A DNA stretch of 64,000 nt. Source: an unidentified bacterial endosymbiont. Lineage in GTDB: Bacteria > Pseudomonadota > Gammaproteobacteria > Enterobacterales > Enterobacteriaceae. Position 1 is the stretch's first letter. Every line of letters starts with the position of its first letter. Positions 54,974-63,886 of this stretch are shown piece by piece. The notes below the pieces were generated by a model, which was not told the origin of the DNA, did not search any database, and saw only the letters and a list, made by a program, of their open reading frames with translations. The stretch lies in contig NZ_OU963893.1 of the NCBI RefSeq assembly GCF_918797525.1, positions 2,418,001 through 2,482,000 of the forward strand, given 5' to 3'. The position numbers and the translations under genes were made by a program.

Positions 54974-57739
54974 TTACTTAAAATGAGTGGGGGCGGACGA
55001 TGTAATGGCTTCCATCGCTTGCTTTAACATTTGCTTCATTTGTTCTATCTGTTTTTTCTGTATACACTCTCCCTTTCGTATTGAATTTTCCAGTTCTGCA
55101 GCATATTTCTCTAGCGATTCCAGACCCGCCTGGCCGAGACAGCCTTTCATTTTATGCATTAATTCACCGGCGAGCGTTGAGTTGTTGCTAATGGTTTCTA
55201 ACTCTTGCAACTGGTTCATCACCGATGACATGACTTTGTCTCTTATATCCTCATGTGTCAGGGTTAAGAGCGGCTGGCTAAGCGCCGGGTCTTGCGCCCT
55301 CAGAGCAATATTTCTGGAAAGCTGAAACTCGGTTGCCAGACTTATCGCATTGGCTAAGTGTCCAAGCCTCACGGGCTTGGTCATATAATGTGCAAATCCT
55401 GCTGCCTTACAGCGAATTTTTTCATCCCCACTGGCATTGGCTGATAACGCAATAATCATGCATTCGGGATCGATTATCTCGCCATCTTCCCGCCACAGTT
55501 TTGCACAGGAAACACCGTCCATTTCTGGCATACGGATATCCATAAGCACCATATCGTAGGCTTGTGCGCGACCTGCCTGTAACGCTTGCTGACCACCTTC
55601 AGCAAGATCGACATCCTGTCCGAGAGTGGCAAGCATCATGCTAATGATCTCCCGGTTAGTCGCCGCGTCGTCAACCAATAGAATACGTAAGCGCCACGGT
55701 TGCACAGGCACCCGGGTTTCCTCTCCTGGCTGTTGGTCCCCCTGGCTTTTCCTGATGGTTTCATAGAGCAGACCCGGCAGGAAACAGAGTTCTGCCCCAT
55801 TGAGTAAGCCATTGCCAATGCCAGTAAGCGGTGTAATTCCCCATGCGGTTAACTGCGTATGCAGATGCACAGGAGCTTCTAATGTCGCTGCAAAAAAAGG
55901 AATGTCGTTATCGTACTGCTGACTGAAAGGCAGCTCTAAAGAGGCGCATGTCCCGTGACCAGGTTCGCTTTCCAATATCAACCTACCGCCCATCATCGCG
56001 GCAAGATTGCAGGCAATTGTTAAGCCCAGCCCTGTTCCTTGCGTCGTACCCTGTCCCTGATAAAAAGGTTTAAAAACAGATTGCTGGTCATCTGGGTGTA
56101 TTCCCTTACCGCTGTCGCTTACGGAATAGATGATTTTTTCCTGCGCCGCATTAACGTTTAATCTGATACATCCGCTGTCGGTAAATTTCAGCGCATTGCC
56201 AAGCAGATTGACTAAAACCTGCCGCAGACGAACGCCGTCAATATCCAGCTTAAGCGGGACGCCAGGCCCGACGAACGTAGATAGCTTGATGCCTTTCTTC
56301 TGACTGGGCCCCTGAATCGTCTGCATCGCCTGATCGAGAAGAGGCAGAAGAGATGTTGAACTTATATGAAGCGACATATTCCCTGACTCAATACGTGAAA
56401 AGTCCAGCAGGTTATTGATTATGTCCAGCAGCGAAGAAGTACATTGGGTTGCTGTTTCAATCAAATGCCGCTGATGGGCATCAACGGAGGTGCTACTCAG
56501 CAATTCCATTGCGCCAAGGGAACCGTTCAACGGGGTGCGCAATTCATGGCTGATAGTCGTTAAATGCTCGCTCTTGCGCCGGTTTGCTCTTTCAGCGTTC
56601 TGCTTAGCAATCATCAATTCCTGGGTACGTTCAGCGACCCTGGATTCAAGCACGTTATACTGATCGTGCAGGGAATCGAGCAGTAAATTATAAGCTCGAG
56701 CAATTTCTCCTAGCTCATCGTTGCGATCGGCGGGTAACCTCACTGTCAAAGACTGCGGTCCGGTGTTGTGAATGGTGTGGATAAAATCCCTGAGCGGACG
56801 CGCCAGGTTGAGATGAAGAAACCAAAATAACATGGTCGCCAATAACAGCAGAGATCCTAATGCGATCGGCATACGTGCGAGAGCCTGCTGAAAAGCCTGT
56901 TTAAGGATATTCTCTTCCGGATAGAGAATAAGCTGCTGCCAGCCAGGCCCTTCCAGTTGCCTGCGAAATACTCGATACCCCGGTATTTCATTCCATCCAT
57001 CCTGCAGGTTATTCAGGTGTGACAAGATTTTATCAGGCAGCAGAGGAGAAAATGGAAGCTGATGGTTATGACTATCCAGCCATACGTTAAAATCGTGGTT
57101 GGCGATAGGGTCATTGTAATACAGCATATTATCCAGCCTCAGTACCAGGCCCGGTAAGACACCGTCTGCATCGCAGGATGCCACCGGTATCACCCAGCCC
57201 TTACCGGGAATATACTCGGTATCTCCCCAGATCACCCCTCTGTCGCAAGACAGACTCATCAGACTATGCAAATTTTTCTTACGAAAATTCATAAAATCCT
57301 CAGTTGAATCGGCCGAGGTCAGCAAGGATACGCCAAATTTTGGATTGATAATAAAACTGTCGAGATAGTACGTTTGCTCGACGCTGCCGTACATTTGCAG
57401 AAATGCAACGTCTGAATCTTTATGTTGCTGCGTGTCATTCGCCGCCGAAAAAGGGAAATAGCAACTCGTTCTCGGATCGGTTATTTGTCGCGAAAATGGA
57501 ATGTGGCTATTTGTAATGTAATATTTTGCCAGAGTTTTGACATCACGCTCTGCGCCTGCAAAACGATGATTATTCAATTTCACACGTAATGTTGCTAATC
57601 TTTCAATACGCGAGTAAAATTCTTTTTGTTGTTCCCGGTTGAATAGATAAGTTGAAATTGTGATGTAGATAAACCATACCGCAAAGAGGCTTCCTGATAT
57701 ACATAGTATCAACTTCATTACCAACGATTTTCCATTCAT
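54974..57739 (-). CDS. ssrA: SsrA-type hybrid sensor kinase of SPI-2
   Basis: A 921-residue tripartite kinase (SsrA 920): membrane spans near 8-30 and 290-310 around a periplasmic sensor, a HAMP region, HisKA with His398 (TTISHELRTPLNG), ATPase domain (SDSGKGI, GTGLGL), receiver with Asp734 (VLMDIRMPEMDG) and HPt with His862 (MHKMKGCLGQ). All relay residues are intact. ATG 57739 follows GGGGGTTGT. In Salmonella ssrAB borders ssaB; here it sits between hilA and prgH, about 26 kb beyond ssaU. Confidence 0.96.
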   Translation of the reverse strand: MNGKSLVMKLILCISGSLFAVWFIYITISTYLFNREQQKEFYSRIERLATLRVKLNNHRFAGAERDVKTLAKYYITNSHIPFSRQITDPRTSCYFPFSAANDTQQHKDSDVAFLQMYGSVEQTYYLDSFIINPKFGVSLLTSADSTEDFMNFRKKNLHSLMSLSCDRGVIWGDTEYIPGKGWVIPVASCDADGVLPGLVLRLDNMLYYNDPIANHDFNVWLDSHNHQLPFSPLLPDKILSHLNNLQDGWNEIPGYRVFRRQLEGPGWQQLILYPEENILKQAFQQALARMPIALGSLLLLATMLFWFLHLNLARPLRDFIHTIHNTGPQSLTVRLPADRNDELGEIARAYNLLLDSLHDQYNVLESRVAERTQELMIAKQNAERANRRKSEHLTTISHELRTPLNGSLGAMELLSSTSVDAHQRHLIETATQCTSSLLDIINNLLDFSRIESGNMSLHISSTSLLPLLDQAMQTIQGPSQKKGIKLSTFVGPGVPLKLDIDGVRLRQVLVNLLGNALKFTDSGCIRLNVNAAQEKIIYSVSDSGKGIHPDDQQSVFKPFYQGQGTTQGTGLGLTIACNLAAMMGGRLILESEPGHGTCASLELPFSQQYDNDIPFFAATLEAPVHLHTQLTAWGITPLTGIGNGLLNGAELCFLPGLLYETIRKSQGDQQPGEETRVPVQPWRLRILLVDDAATNREIISMMLATLGQDVDLAEGGQQALQAGRAQAYDMVLMDIRMPEMDGVSCAKLWREDGEIIDPECMIIALSANASGDEKIRCKAAGFAHYMTKPVRLGHLANAISLATEFQLSRNIALRAQDPALSQPLLTLTHEDIRDKVMSSVMNQLQELETISNNSTLAGELMHKMKGCLGQAGLESLEKYAAELENSIRKGECIQKKQIEQMKQMLKQAMEAITSSAPTHFK

Positions 57740-58093
57740 TACAACCCCCAAAATCAGACATCGGCATGCTTATTATCTGGTAGTGCGCGATGTGGTGTAG
57801 CGACTGGTTATGAGCAAACAATACCCAAATAAACCATGCTGCACATAGTAAGAATCGCTCATTTCAGTAATACGCACTGCCAATTCCCTTATAAAAAAAT
57901 ACATGCCCCTAACTCACCAGCGAGTCAGTTAAATCCAGAGAGGTACGGATTTGATGAGGGGCTGAACTTTATCGTTATACTCTCACCAATAATTCATCAG
58001 CAAGCATCACATTCCAATCATGTTTTCACCTGAATTTTTGTTAATGTTGAACTATAAAGTCAATATTATTTAATCATTCAAGGTTACTAAAAC
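57740..58093. promoter_or_regulatory. Divergent promoter region of ssrA and prgH
   Basis: About 350 AT-rich bases between the divergent ssrA and prgH starts. It must hold the ssrA promoter and, by analogy with Salmonella, a HilA-responsive prgH promoter. I see no certain operator. A small frame inside has no ribosome site and is not called. Confidence 0.5.
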
Positions 58094-59296
58094 ATGACCC
58101 CGGAAAAGAACAGTAACGTAGACTCGCCAAAAATAATAGTTAGAATACTTAAAGGTATTTTACGTGGTTGCGATTTTACGTTGATGCCGGGTGAAACCTC
58201 TTTCTTTATTGGGGATGAGGAGACCATTAGTCAACATCAAAAATACAATCACGATCGTATTGAACTAATTTATATCCCAACCGAAAAAGCAGATGCTAGC
58301 TGTAGGTTTGCCATCAATGCTTCATTCACTGATGATGCCCCTGCTATTTTGCTTATCGAAGGCGAGGGAGTAGAGCAGAATCGTATTGACTTGTGTTTTA
58401 ACCAAATTGTTGATGTCGGAGGCATAAGTCTGTCGATACGTCCGTTTGATGAAAAATTTGATGACTCCAAATTATATTATCCTGAGGTGAAGGTAAAAAA
58501 AGCTAACAAAACAGACATTAAATCTGCAGCTTCACATGGAAAAGCCAAATATCTGTTGCCTGTAGCAATACTTCTGGCGGGTTGTGCCTTGACATACGGC
58601 ATCATGAATAATGAAGGAAAACGCATTGCGAGCATTACATCGGTTATCGATCTGAATGCTTCCGCCTATACACTTCTCCATGGCCGGGATGGAGCTTATT
58701 ATGTGATGACCTCCAGTGAAGCAGATGCCAACTGGATAAGTCAGACCCTGATCAGAAGAAATCTGCCTTACGATGTTCGCGTCGTGACCGTCCGGCAAGA
58801 GAACGACAGGGCGACCGAGTTTTTTAAAGTCAGCTTGCCTACTGTCCGCTTTCATCGGATCCTTTTTACAGATTCTGGAGACGTAACAGTAGAGTTAAGC
58901 CAGGAGAGAAACAGACTGAATGAATCCGAGAAAAAAGCCATCATCAGGAAATTACGCGATCACATTCCCTATGTAGCGGACGTAAAATTAAATTTTATTA
59001 GTGATTATGTGGTTTCCAATATTGCAGAGGAGGATTTAAAGAAAATCTTCGTTGAATACACCAGGGTCAAGAATGAGGATAGTATAACATTTGTCCTGAC
59101 CGGGTCTATTAACGATGCTGAGCTTGAAAGAATTAAACTGTTTATTAATGACTATTATCGTCGATGGGGCGGTGAGTATGTAACATTTGCTCTTGAGTTA
59201 AAAGATGACTGGCTGCGAGGCAAATCTTTTAAATATGGCGACCGTGGTTACATAAAACTTTCCCCAGGTCACTGGTATTTCCCTAAACCTATATAA
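58094..59296 (+). CDS. prgH: SPI-1-type inner-membrane ring protein (SctD)
   Basis: A 400-residue PrgH protein (392): cytoplasmic FHA-like domain (1-130), membrane span near 155-175 (YLLPVAILLAGCALTYGIMN), and periplasmic ring domains (SLPTVRFHRILFTDSGDV). First gene of the needle-base operon. Confidence 0.95.
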   Translation: MTPEKNSNVDSPKIIVRILKGILRGCDFTLMPGETSFFIGDEETISQHQKYNHDRIELIYIPTEKADASCRFAINASFTDDAPAILLIEGEGVEQNRIDLCFNQIVDVGGISLSIRPFDEKFDDSKLYYPEVKVKKANKTDIKSAASHGKAKYLLPVAILLAGCALTYGIMNNEGKRIASITSVIDLNASAYTLLHGRDGAYYVMTSSEADANWISQTLIRRNLPYDVRVVTVRQENDRATEFFKVSLPTVRFHRILFTDSGDVTVELSQERNRLNESEKKAIIRKLRDHIPYVADVKLNFISDYVVSNIAEEDLKKIFVEYTRVKNEDSITFVLTGSINDAELERIKLFINDYYRRWGGEYVTFALELKDDWLRGKSFKYGDRGYIKLSPGHWYFPKPI

Positions 59297-59305
59297 GGAA
59301 TAAGT

Positions 59306-59557
59306 ATGTCTACAATCCCCGGAAACTGGAATGGGTTTCTCAGTAATATGGCTAAAGGCTTTGATGATGGTGTTACTGAATTGAATTCAGAGCTGCAAAA
59401 GGCTCTCGATGATTTGACTAAAGATCCATCAAATCCGCAGACACTGGCAAATTATCAGTCTCGCTTGTCGGAATACACCCTTTATCGTAATGCGCAATCT
59501 AACGTTGTTAAAGTCTATAAGGATGTTGGTGCTGCCATCATTACTAACTTCCGCTAA
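59306..59557 (+). CDS. prgI: SPI-1-type needle subunit (SctF)
   Basis: An 83-residue needle protein (PrgI 80) with WNGFLSNMAKGFDDGVTELN, DPSNPQTLANYQSRLSEYTL and a C-terminal helix ending AAIITNFR. Confidence 0.96.
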   Translation: MSTIPGNWNGFLSNMAKGFDDGVTELNSELQKALDDLTKDPSNPQTLANYQSRLSEYTLYRNAQSNVVKVYKDVGAAIITNFR

Positions 59558-59601
59558 GCCAACAGGAGAGTTAGCCGCTCTCCTTTTATTAAGGATTATA
59601 A

Positions 59602-59907
59602 ATGATTATTTCACCGCTTAGTTTTCCAGACGATGAAATGTCGTCATATGCTGACGTTTCAATGAAGGGTAATGATTTGCAATCCCTTGATGACATTATG
59701 ATTAATGCTTTTTCTAGAACGGCATTGGTTACTGAAGCTGAAAGAGCTTCCGTTCTTAGCAGTCTTCAACAAGCGCAAATCACTAACGATCCTGCAGAGT
59801 TATTCAAACTTCAGCAGCGTACGGCAAACTACAATCTTCAAGTTTCGACCATAAGTGCGCTTACGCGCAAAGGGGTAAGCACGATTGAAACTTTACTACG
59901 GAGTTAA
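59602..59907 (+). CDS. prgJ: SPI-1-type inner rod protein (SctI)
   Basis: A 101-residue rod protein, same length as PrgJ, with DDIMINAFSRTALVTEAERA, SLQQAQITNDPAELFKLQQR and NYNLQVSTISALTRKGVSTI. AAGGATTATAA precedes the ATG; the 3' end overlaps prgK. Confidence 0.95.
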   Translation: MIISPLSFPDDEMSSYADVSMKGNDLQSLDDIMINAFSRTALVTEAERASVLSSLQQAQITNDPAELFKLQQRTANYNLQVSTISALTRKGVSTIETLLRS

Positions 59908-60736
59908 GAAAAAAAGATTAGCTCTGGTCATTCCTTTGATCTCGGTCCTGCTTGTTGGCTGTAAAGATGAGACGCTTCTTAAAGGACTGGATCAGAACCA
60001 GGCTAATGAGATCATAGCACTTTTGCAGCGTAATAATATTGCGTCCAGCAAGCAGCACGTTTCAAAGGAGGGCTATGTAGTAAGCGTGTCGCCGCAGGAT
60101 TTTGCTCCGGCAGTTGATTTAATGAATATTTACAATCTGCCGACCAGGCCACGGGTGGAAATCGCGCAGATGTTTCCGTCAGATAGCCTGGTGTCATCGC
60201 CAAGAGCGGAGAAAGCCCGACTTTACTCTGGCATTGAGCAGCGCCTGGAGCAGTCTATAACCTTACTGGATAAAGTGGTGTCTGCTCGTGTACATGTGAG
60301 TTACGATCTTAATTCAATAGAGGGGCAACGAAAGAGTTCTCCAATCCATCTTTCGGCAGTGATTCGCCATGATGGCACAATGCTTGAGCCAACGTTACTC
60401 ATCAGTGACGTCAAACGTTTTCTGAAAAATAGTTTCGAGGAGGTCGAGTACGATAATATATCAGTTGTATTATCTCAAATTCCTGAGGTACAGAGGCTCG
60501 CGCCACAATCGGAACAAAGTTCTGGTTATTCCAGTACCCTGGTGAGCTTAGTTTTAGGAACAATAACGCTGGTTATTGCTTCATTTTATCTGATTTTTAT
60601 AAACCGCCGCAAAGGCGGAGCGCATAAAAAAATTATTCCAGAAGGGGGTTTTTTTTCTAACTCCAGGCCGAGCTTCACAAGGAATAAAGTAGACAGCGAA
60701 CCTCCGGAGACTAAAAAAGATGATAACCCAATATGA
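59885..60736 (+). CDS. prgK: SPI-1-type inner-membrane ring lipoprotein (SctJ)
   Basis: A 283-residue PrgK-family lipoprotein: signal (KKKRLALVIPLISVLLVGC, lipid Cys), KGLDQNQANEIIALLQRNNI, FPSDSLVSSPRAEKARLYSG and a C-terminal membrane span. The start must be TTG 59885, because a TAA lies in frame at 59876 and no ATG, GTG or other TTG occurs before the signal peptide. It overlaps prgJ by 23 bases and orgA by 17. Confidence 0.93.
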   Translation: MKLYYGVKKKRLALVIPLISVLLVGCKDETLLKGLDQNQANEIIALLQRNNIASSKQHVSKEGYVVSVSPQDFAPAVDLMNIYNLPTRPRVEIAQMFPSDSLVSSPRAEKARLYSGIEQRLEQSITLLDKVVSARVHVSYDLNSIEGQRKSSPIHLSAVIRHDGTMLEPTLLISDVKRFLKNSFEEVEYDNISVVLSQIPEVQRLAPQSEQSSGYSSTLVSLVLGTITLVIASFYLIFINRRKGGAHKKIIPEGGFFSNSRPSFTRNKVDSEPPETKKDDNPI

Positions 60737-61261
60737 CCAGGTTCTGTATGATCCCATATCATGGATTCATCATCAGCGTTTCTTCCTTCCAAAGATGATG
60801 GATAACAGTCGGTGCCGCAATATCTTAAATGGGATGATTTTTGATTATTATAAACTGAACGTGCTGGAGGTGAATAAAAACTGTCGATTAGAGCATATGT
60901 TTATTGTCAACTGGCAAAGGCTACATACGGCGTCGTTCTTGCTGTGCTGCATGCGAAACCGCTCTCAACTGGCTCAGCAAGGGGGATGATGGCGCTGCCC
61001 AAATTTGCCAGACAATTTGCCGTGCTGGATTTACCTGGTGCATCTCTTTCAACAACAGATAAAGTCAGCATAGATGATCTCTGGCTACGCTCTGGCGCAG
61101 AGTTACTCTGTTTTCGCAGTTTATTGTCAGAAGGAATAGCCTGTCGATTGCCTCTTTTGTTTTCGACAGAGTCCGTAGCGTATGCCGAAAAATCGACGAT
61201 GATCGCGCCAGCGGTGTTTTCTTTAAAACTCGCTCTACAACATGTGGTACGCAATGAATAA
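60720..61261 (+). pseudogene. orgA: SPI-1-type sorting-platform protein (SctK) with single-base frameshift
   Basis: ATG 60720 opens a frame with OrgA features (VLYDPISWIHHQRFFLPKMM, NWQRLHTASFLLCCMRNRSQ) that ends after LAQQGG at 60989. The expected sequel (MALPKFARQFAVLDLPGASL to QHVVRNE) lies in the next frame, stopping at 61261. The join is a five-G run at about 60980-60984; one more G would restore a single 180-residue OrgA (199 in Salmonella). As written the SPI-1-like sorting platform lacks SctK. Real loss, slippage in a G run, or read error are all possible. Confidence 0.85.
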
Positions 61262-61988
61262 TAACCTAAAAATTCCCCTCCAGGAGGGTGTATTATTTAA
61301 AAAAGCACATCGAGACGTTTATTGTAACGCCGACCGCATACTTGATGAGGCAAAAAATCAGGCAAAAAAAATCATCAAAGAAGCGCAAAGCCAGCAGGAG
61401 CTTATCCGCCGTTATGCTTATGTTCAAGGATATCAGGAAGGAATAGGGCAGGCGAGCGATGCGGTATTACGTTTCCTCACGGTTAAAGAGGAACAGATGC
61501 GCAACTTATACATTGAAATGGAAAAGGAGTTAATGGCGTTTTTGGGTAATGTAATACATGATAAGTCTGTTGTGCTCCAGGCGCTGGAGACATGGGTATC
61601 GGAACTTACATTTAAAACGGGCAATTCAGTATTCAGAATTTTGGCACCACAAGAATTGCAAGCTTTTAAACCTCAATTAGTCAGGAAAGTAAATGAGGTT
61701 TTTGATGGAAGTGTCATTATTCAGTATCATGAGCAGAATAGATTTGTTATGAGTTATGGCGATCAGTTGGCCGAGTTCGACTATAATGATCTCATTGCTC
61801 AATACGCCAGGGCGTTGTTAAAAGATAAAAATCTGAAAGAGATTTGCAACGCGTTTTCATCAGAAGGGATTGAATCTCTGAAAGATCAAATCAATCATAC
61901 GGCAATTCCAGCCAATAACATGATAGCGGAGGATGAACATGATCTCAGCAATAGCAAAAACCAGCGCCTTGATTTCCACGGTGGCTGA
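61254..61988 (+). CDS. orgB: SPI-1-type ATPase stator (SctL)
   Basis: A 244-residue OrgB/SctL protein (226): N-terminal block (PLQEGVLFKKAHRDVYCNAD), a charged coiled coil (ILDEAKNQAKKIIKEAQSQQ) and an ATPase-binding C-terminal half. Start at ATG 61254, overlapping the orgA end by 8 bases. Confidence 0.92.
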   Translation: MNNNLKIPLQEGVLFKKAHRDVYCNADRILDEAKNQAKKIIKEAQSQQELIRRYAYVQGYQEGIGQASDAVLRFLTVKEEQMRNLYIEMEKELMAFLGNVIHDKSVVLQALETWVSELTFKTGNSVFRILAPQELQAFKPQLVRKVNEVFDGSVIIQYHEQNRFVMSYGDQLAEFDYNDLIAQYARALLKDKNLKEICNAFSSEGIESLKDQINHTAIPANNMIAEDEHDLSNSKNQRLDFHGG

Positions 61989-62142
61989 TAACACGCAATC
62001 CCTCGAAGATATTGCCGCAAAGGCGGCTTCTCCCGGCAACGCTGGCGAAGTGAATCTAGGGTTTTTGATCATGTATGAGCAGTGGAAACAGGAGATTTTG
62101 TTATCAGATGGGATGACAGAAGACTATAACTCGGAGTGGTGA
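61939..62142 (+). CDS. Small unrecognised protein at the orgC position
   Basis: A 67-residue protein (MISAIAKTSALISTVADNTQ, then LGFLIMYEQWKQEILLSDGM). GGAGGATGAAC precedes ATG 61939, and the gene overlaps orgB by 50 bases, so it is probably translated. It occupies the place of Salmonella orgC but is much shorter and not visibly related. Its size is like small T3SS chaperones or rod-associated proteins; function unknown. Confidence 0.6.
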   Translation: MISAIAKTSALISTVADNTQSLEDIAAKAASPGNAGEVNLGFLIMYEQWKQEILLSDGMTEDYNSEW

Positions 62143-62143
62143 T

Positions 62144-62704
62144 ATGAAATACAAAACCGTATTACCTGCGCTGTCTCTCCTGTTGCTTGCCGGCTGTCAA
62201 AGTTCTGGATTTGGGGATTCATCCTCACAGACTCCACAATCAGCGGGTACGCAATTGTCGCAACTGCAGTCGCTGCGTTGTGCTTCGGGGCCTGTGACTC
62301 AGAATGCAACTTTGCCCTCCAGTCTTTATCAGGAAATGGTAACCTGTGCCCGGCGAGGACAGTTTGATAAAGCTGCCACATTTTATGGTATTGCAGGGAC
62401 TTTCAGCAGCTACGATGCTTTATCCGTGAACACGCGATATGCCAGAGAACGGCACGTGAGCTTGCTCAATGAGGGGCTCGCTCCTTTAACGGCAAGCGAG
62501 AGGGAGAGAACATGGGCCGCGATTCGGGATACAATGGAGACTCCGCGAAAAAAAGAACTTTTATGTCAGCGAGTCCGTCATTTTGGGCCACCTCAATACC
62601 GCCCGGACTATATGCTGACAAACAGTATTTCCTTCCAGAGTACGAGTGCTGATGGAAGTATTGGCAGATGGAATGCAGCGCTCCGTAGCTATCTCGATTG
62701 CTAA
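62144..62704 (+). CDS. Uncharacterised lipoprotein, last gene of the prg-org run
   Basis: A 186-residue lipoprotein with lipobox LLLAGC (Cys18), a Ser/Gln-rich linker, and a folded domain with Cys pairs (VTCARRGQFDKAATFYGIAG, LLCQRVRHFGPPQYRPDYML). It begins 1 base after the previous stop. T3SS operons often carry a lipoprotein pilotin for the secretin (InvH in Salmonella SPI-1), and no invH homologue is otherwise present, so pilotin is a possible role. It is not recognisably InvH in sequence and the family also looks like general uncharacterised enterobacterial lipoproteins. Confidence 0.75.
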   Translation: MKYKTVLPALSLLLLAGCQSSGFGDSSSQTPQSAGTQLSQLQSLRCASGPVTQNATLPSSLYQEMVTCARRGQFDKAATFYGIAGTFSSYDALSVNTRYARERHVSLLNEGLAPLTASERERTWAAIRDTMETPRKKELLCQRVRHFGPPQYRPDYMLTNSISFQSTSADGSIGRWNAALRSYLDC

Positions 62705-62715
62705 TCTTGATCCTC

Positions 62716-62749
62716 TTTGTACCGCAGATGATAGTTAAGCTTGTACTGC
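62716..62749 (+). terminator. Possible weak terminator hairpin after the prg-org operon
   Basis: TACCGCAG and CTGCGGTA form an 8-base stem with an 18-base loop, followed by TAATTCGATTTTT. The T run is several bases away, so strength is doubtful. Confidence 0.45.
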
Positions 62750-62915
62750 GGTATAATTCGATTTTTAACATCACAAAACAGTATTCTCAGGCCATAACCT
62801 GATGTAAATTTAGTATCGTCGATAATAGAGTTGGCTTTGCCTGTACATTGGTTAGTAAATTGTTGCACCCATGTTTTTCTCAAGGATGCTTTGAACTCAG
62901 GGGTTTATCATTATT

Positions 62916-63815
62916 ATGCTTATGCACCAACATGTTGTTATACAGAAGGCGTCGTCGCTTAAGAAAATTCTTAGGCTGGGTTTTTTATCTTTATCCTTAA
63001 CAAGTCTTATCAGCTGTAGCACGCATAATACGTCCTCGCAATACACGGACCGAGGTCGGTATATCGTTGACCATTCCTTTCCTTCACAAAGCCAAAACGA
63101 GCGAGTTAGATTCCTCATCATGCACTATACGGCATTAGATGATGCCGCATCCTTAAAGGCGTTGACCAAAGGAAACGTAAGCGCCCATTATCTGGTTAAC
63201 TCATTGCCGGAAATGCGTGATTATAAACCGGTTATTCTACAACTCGTTCCTGAAGAGAAAAGGGCCTGGCATGCTGGTATTAGCAGCTGGAATGGGCGGG
63301 GAAATATCAATGATACATCAATTGGTATTGAAATCGTCAACCCGGGATTTACACAAGGAATGTTAGGTGACAAAATCTGGTACCCTTTCAACGACAAGCA
63401 AATGGATGCCATTGCGCTGCTGGCTAAAGATATTATTGTCCGCAATAAAATAGATCCTGACAACGTACTGGGTCATAGCGATATTGCGCCCTTGCGCAAG
63501 CAGGATCCCGGCAGGCTTTTTCCATGGAAAAAATTAGCGCTGATGGGAATCGGGGCGTGGCCAGATGATAGTACGGTAAACAAATATCTGGCAGGGCGAG
63601 ACAAATATTCGCCCGGGGATGTTTTAGAAATTCAGAAGTCGTTAAAAAAATATGGCTATGACAAAATCCCTCAGAGTGGTGTCCTTGACGAGGAGACGCG
63701 TACCACAATCAGTGCCTTTCAAATGCACTTCCGGCAAGACGATATTGCGGGAAACGCAGATGCTGAAACTGAAGCAATTGCTAAGGCGCTGGTCGAAAAA
63801 TATCGTCAATCCTAG
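62916..63815 (+). CDS. amiD: AmiD-type N-acetylmuramoyl-L-alanine amidase, outer-membrane lipoprotein
   Basis: A 299-residue amidase with a lipoprotein signal (lipobox LISC, Cys34), the Amidase_2 domain with zinc His70 (LIMHYTALDD), GIEIVNPG, GHSDIAPLRKQDPG, and a C-terminal PG_binding_1 domain (TISAFQMHFRQDDIAGNADA), as in E. coli AmiD. It cleaves MurNAc-L-Ala bonds at the inner face of the outer membrane. ATG 62922 is an alternative start. The cytosolic-looking paralogue at 5981 lies at the other end of the island. Confidence 0.92.
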   Translation: MLMHQHVVIQKASSLKKILRLGFLSLSLTSLISCSTHNTSSQYTDRGRYIVDHSFPSQSQNERVRFLIMHYTALDDAASLKALTKGNVSAHYLVNSLPEMRDYKPVILQLVPEEKRAWHAGISSWNGRGNINDTSIGIEIVNPGFTQGMLGDKIWYPFNDKQMDAIALLAKDIIVRNKIDPDNVLGHSDIAPLRKQDPGRLFPWKKLALMGIGAWPDDSTVNKYLAGRDKYSPGDVLEIQKSLKKYGYDKIPQSGVLDEETRTTISAFQMHFRQDDIAGNADAETEAIAKALVEKYRQS

Positions 63816-63822
63816 CGCCCTA

Positions 63823-63845
63823 GTCCTCGCCCAGAGGGCGAGGAC
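63823..63845. terminator. Strong terminator hairpin after amiD
   Basis: GTCCTCGCCC (63823-63832), loop AGA, GGGCGAGGAC (63836-63845), a perfect 10-base GC-rich stem followed by TTCTC. Lies between amiD and an opposing partial frame. Confidence 0.8.
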
Positions 63846-63886
63846 TTCTCAGCTATCGATCATCCCATCCATCTTCAGTCCAGGGT

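Noticed and set aside
57836..58033. 65-codon frame between ssrA and prgH
   Set aside because: No ribosome site, ordinary composition for an AT-rich divergent promoter region, and no recognisable protein features.
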